Below, piece after piece: positions 63,521 through 64,000 of a stretch of 64,000 nt of DNA. Origin of the DNA: Branchiostoma floridae (taxonomy: Eukaryota; Chordata; Leptocardii; Amphioxiformes; Branchiostomatidae); contig NC_049980.1 of the NCBI RefSeq assembly GCF_000003815.2, forward strand, positions 32,084,267 through 32,148,266, written 5' to 3'. Every line of letters begins with the position of its first letter. Position 1 is the stretch's first letter. The notes below the pieces were generated by a model. It worked only from the letters and a program-made list of their open reading frames with translations, did not search any database and had not been told where the DNA came from. The position numbers and the translations under genes are program-made.

Positions 63521-63930
63521 CCGCGTGGCGCAGTGGTAGCATGTGCGGATCTGCACTGAGAGGTGGCGGGTTCGAATCCGCCTGCCGTGCCACCGATCTT
63601 GTGCCCTTAAGAAAGGCAAGGGGCCGTCCCTCGGATAGGACGTTAAATGGAGGTACCGTGTATGGGGAGAGCCACACCCCATGCAAGTTAAAGAACCCCC
63701 ACACGTGCGATGGTGCGGTGTGGATGGAGCAAACCATTCTGTCTGGAGTTGGTGATTCACTACAAATCACCCGGACGGAGGCCTGGCGAACCTTCGTGTC
63801 GTATCAGCCACACGGTGATTACATCATTCACCATGCCCCGGAGAGGAGATAGGCGCCGCCAGGGGACTAAAATGCCTATTGATACCTACGGCTGATTAAA
63901 AGGCTATGGGACGAATGAAAATGAAAATGA
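63521..63930 (+). mobile_element. tRNA-derived SINE
   Basis: The head resembles a tRNA gene: box A TGGCGCAGTGG at 63526-63536 and box B GGTTCGAATCC at 63569-63579. The body has TTAAATGGAGGTACC, GGGGAGAGCCACACCCCATG and GGAGTTGGTGATTCACTACAAATCAC, followed by a tail of ATGAAA units (63914-63930). AGCAGCAACA before and AGCAGCGACA after may be a target duplication with one mismatch. It is in an intron after the lectin exons. Confidence 0.9.
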
Positions 63931-64000
63931 GCAGCGACACCTAGCTGCAGTGAGAAGTAAAACCGGTCAGTACTGCCCTGAAGAAGGTGACAGACGGATA

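Noticed and set aside
63521..63595. Functional tRNA gene
   Set aside because: Boxes A and B are present, but it is fused to a SINE body with tail and a second copy exists, so it is a SINE head rather than a tRNA gene.

Overview
The window looks like chordate or other invertebrate-deuterostome genomic DNA, most probably lancelet (Branchiostoma). The reasons are long intron-rich genes for multidomain cell-surface proteins, a CR1/L2-like LINE, tRNA-derived SINEs, many small palindromic DNA transposons, and nine assembly gaps (814-913, 27251-27689, 30540-30639, 32480-32587, 34408-34571, 55507-56193, 59079-59829, 61156-61255, 61401-61500). The species is an inference. No prokaryotic features, CRISPR arrays or rRNA genes were seen.

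Two genes lie head to tail on the + strand. Gene 1 (4044-49759, 5' end outside the window) is a polycystin-1-like protein. I could place 30 exons whose splice phases agree from first to last, giving about 2,100 codons in the window. The order is F5/8 type C (discoidin) domain, three FN3-type domains, a Ser/Thr-rich then acidic linker, a GAIN-like region with GPS cleavage motif, TM1, PLAT/LH2, TM2-TM6, the polycystin extracellular domain, TM7-TM11 with a pore loop, and a short tail. Gene 2 (52298 to beyond the right edge) starts with a signal peptide, followed by a PAN/apple-like domain, an LCCL domain, a CUB-like domain and a C-type lectin domain. It may be the 5' half of a second polycystin-1-like paralogue, but the window ends too early to tell.

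The main discovery is a 22.9-kb foldback element (20641-43514) inside the PLAT exon of gene 1. It has inverted arms of about 2 kb whose outer 134 bp are identical, and it is flanked by a perfect 9-bp target duplication (20632-20640 and 43515-43523). Ignoring the element and one copy of the duplication, the PLAT exon is open and in phase with both neighbours. Read as it stands, translation enters the element and stops at 20709-20711, which removes the whole channel half of the protein. I recognise no transposase inside. The interior is satellite blocks, smaller nested inverted-repeat elements and degenerate modules that resemble the inner right arm.

Region by region: 1-4043 has a LINE and a SINE remnant. 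4044-20640 is the ectodomain half of gene 1, with repeat-rich introns. 20641-43514 is the foldback element. 43515-49759 is the membrane half of gene 1. 49760-52297 is intergenic, with a LINE fragment and a TTAA-flanked element. 52298-64000 is gene 2, with several small transposons and a SINE in its introns.
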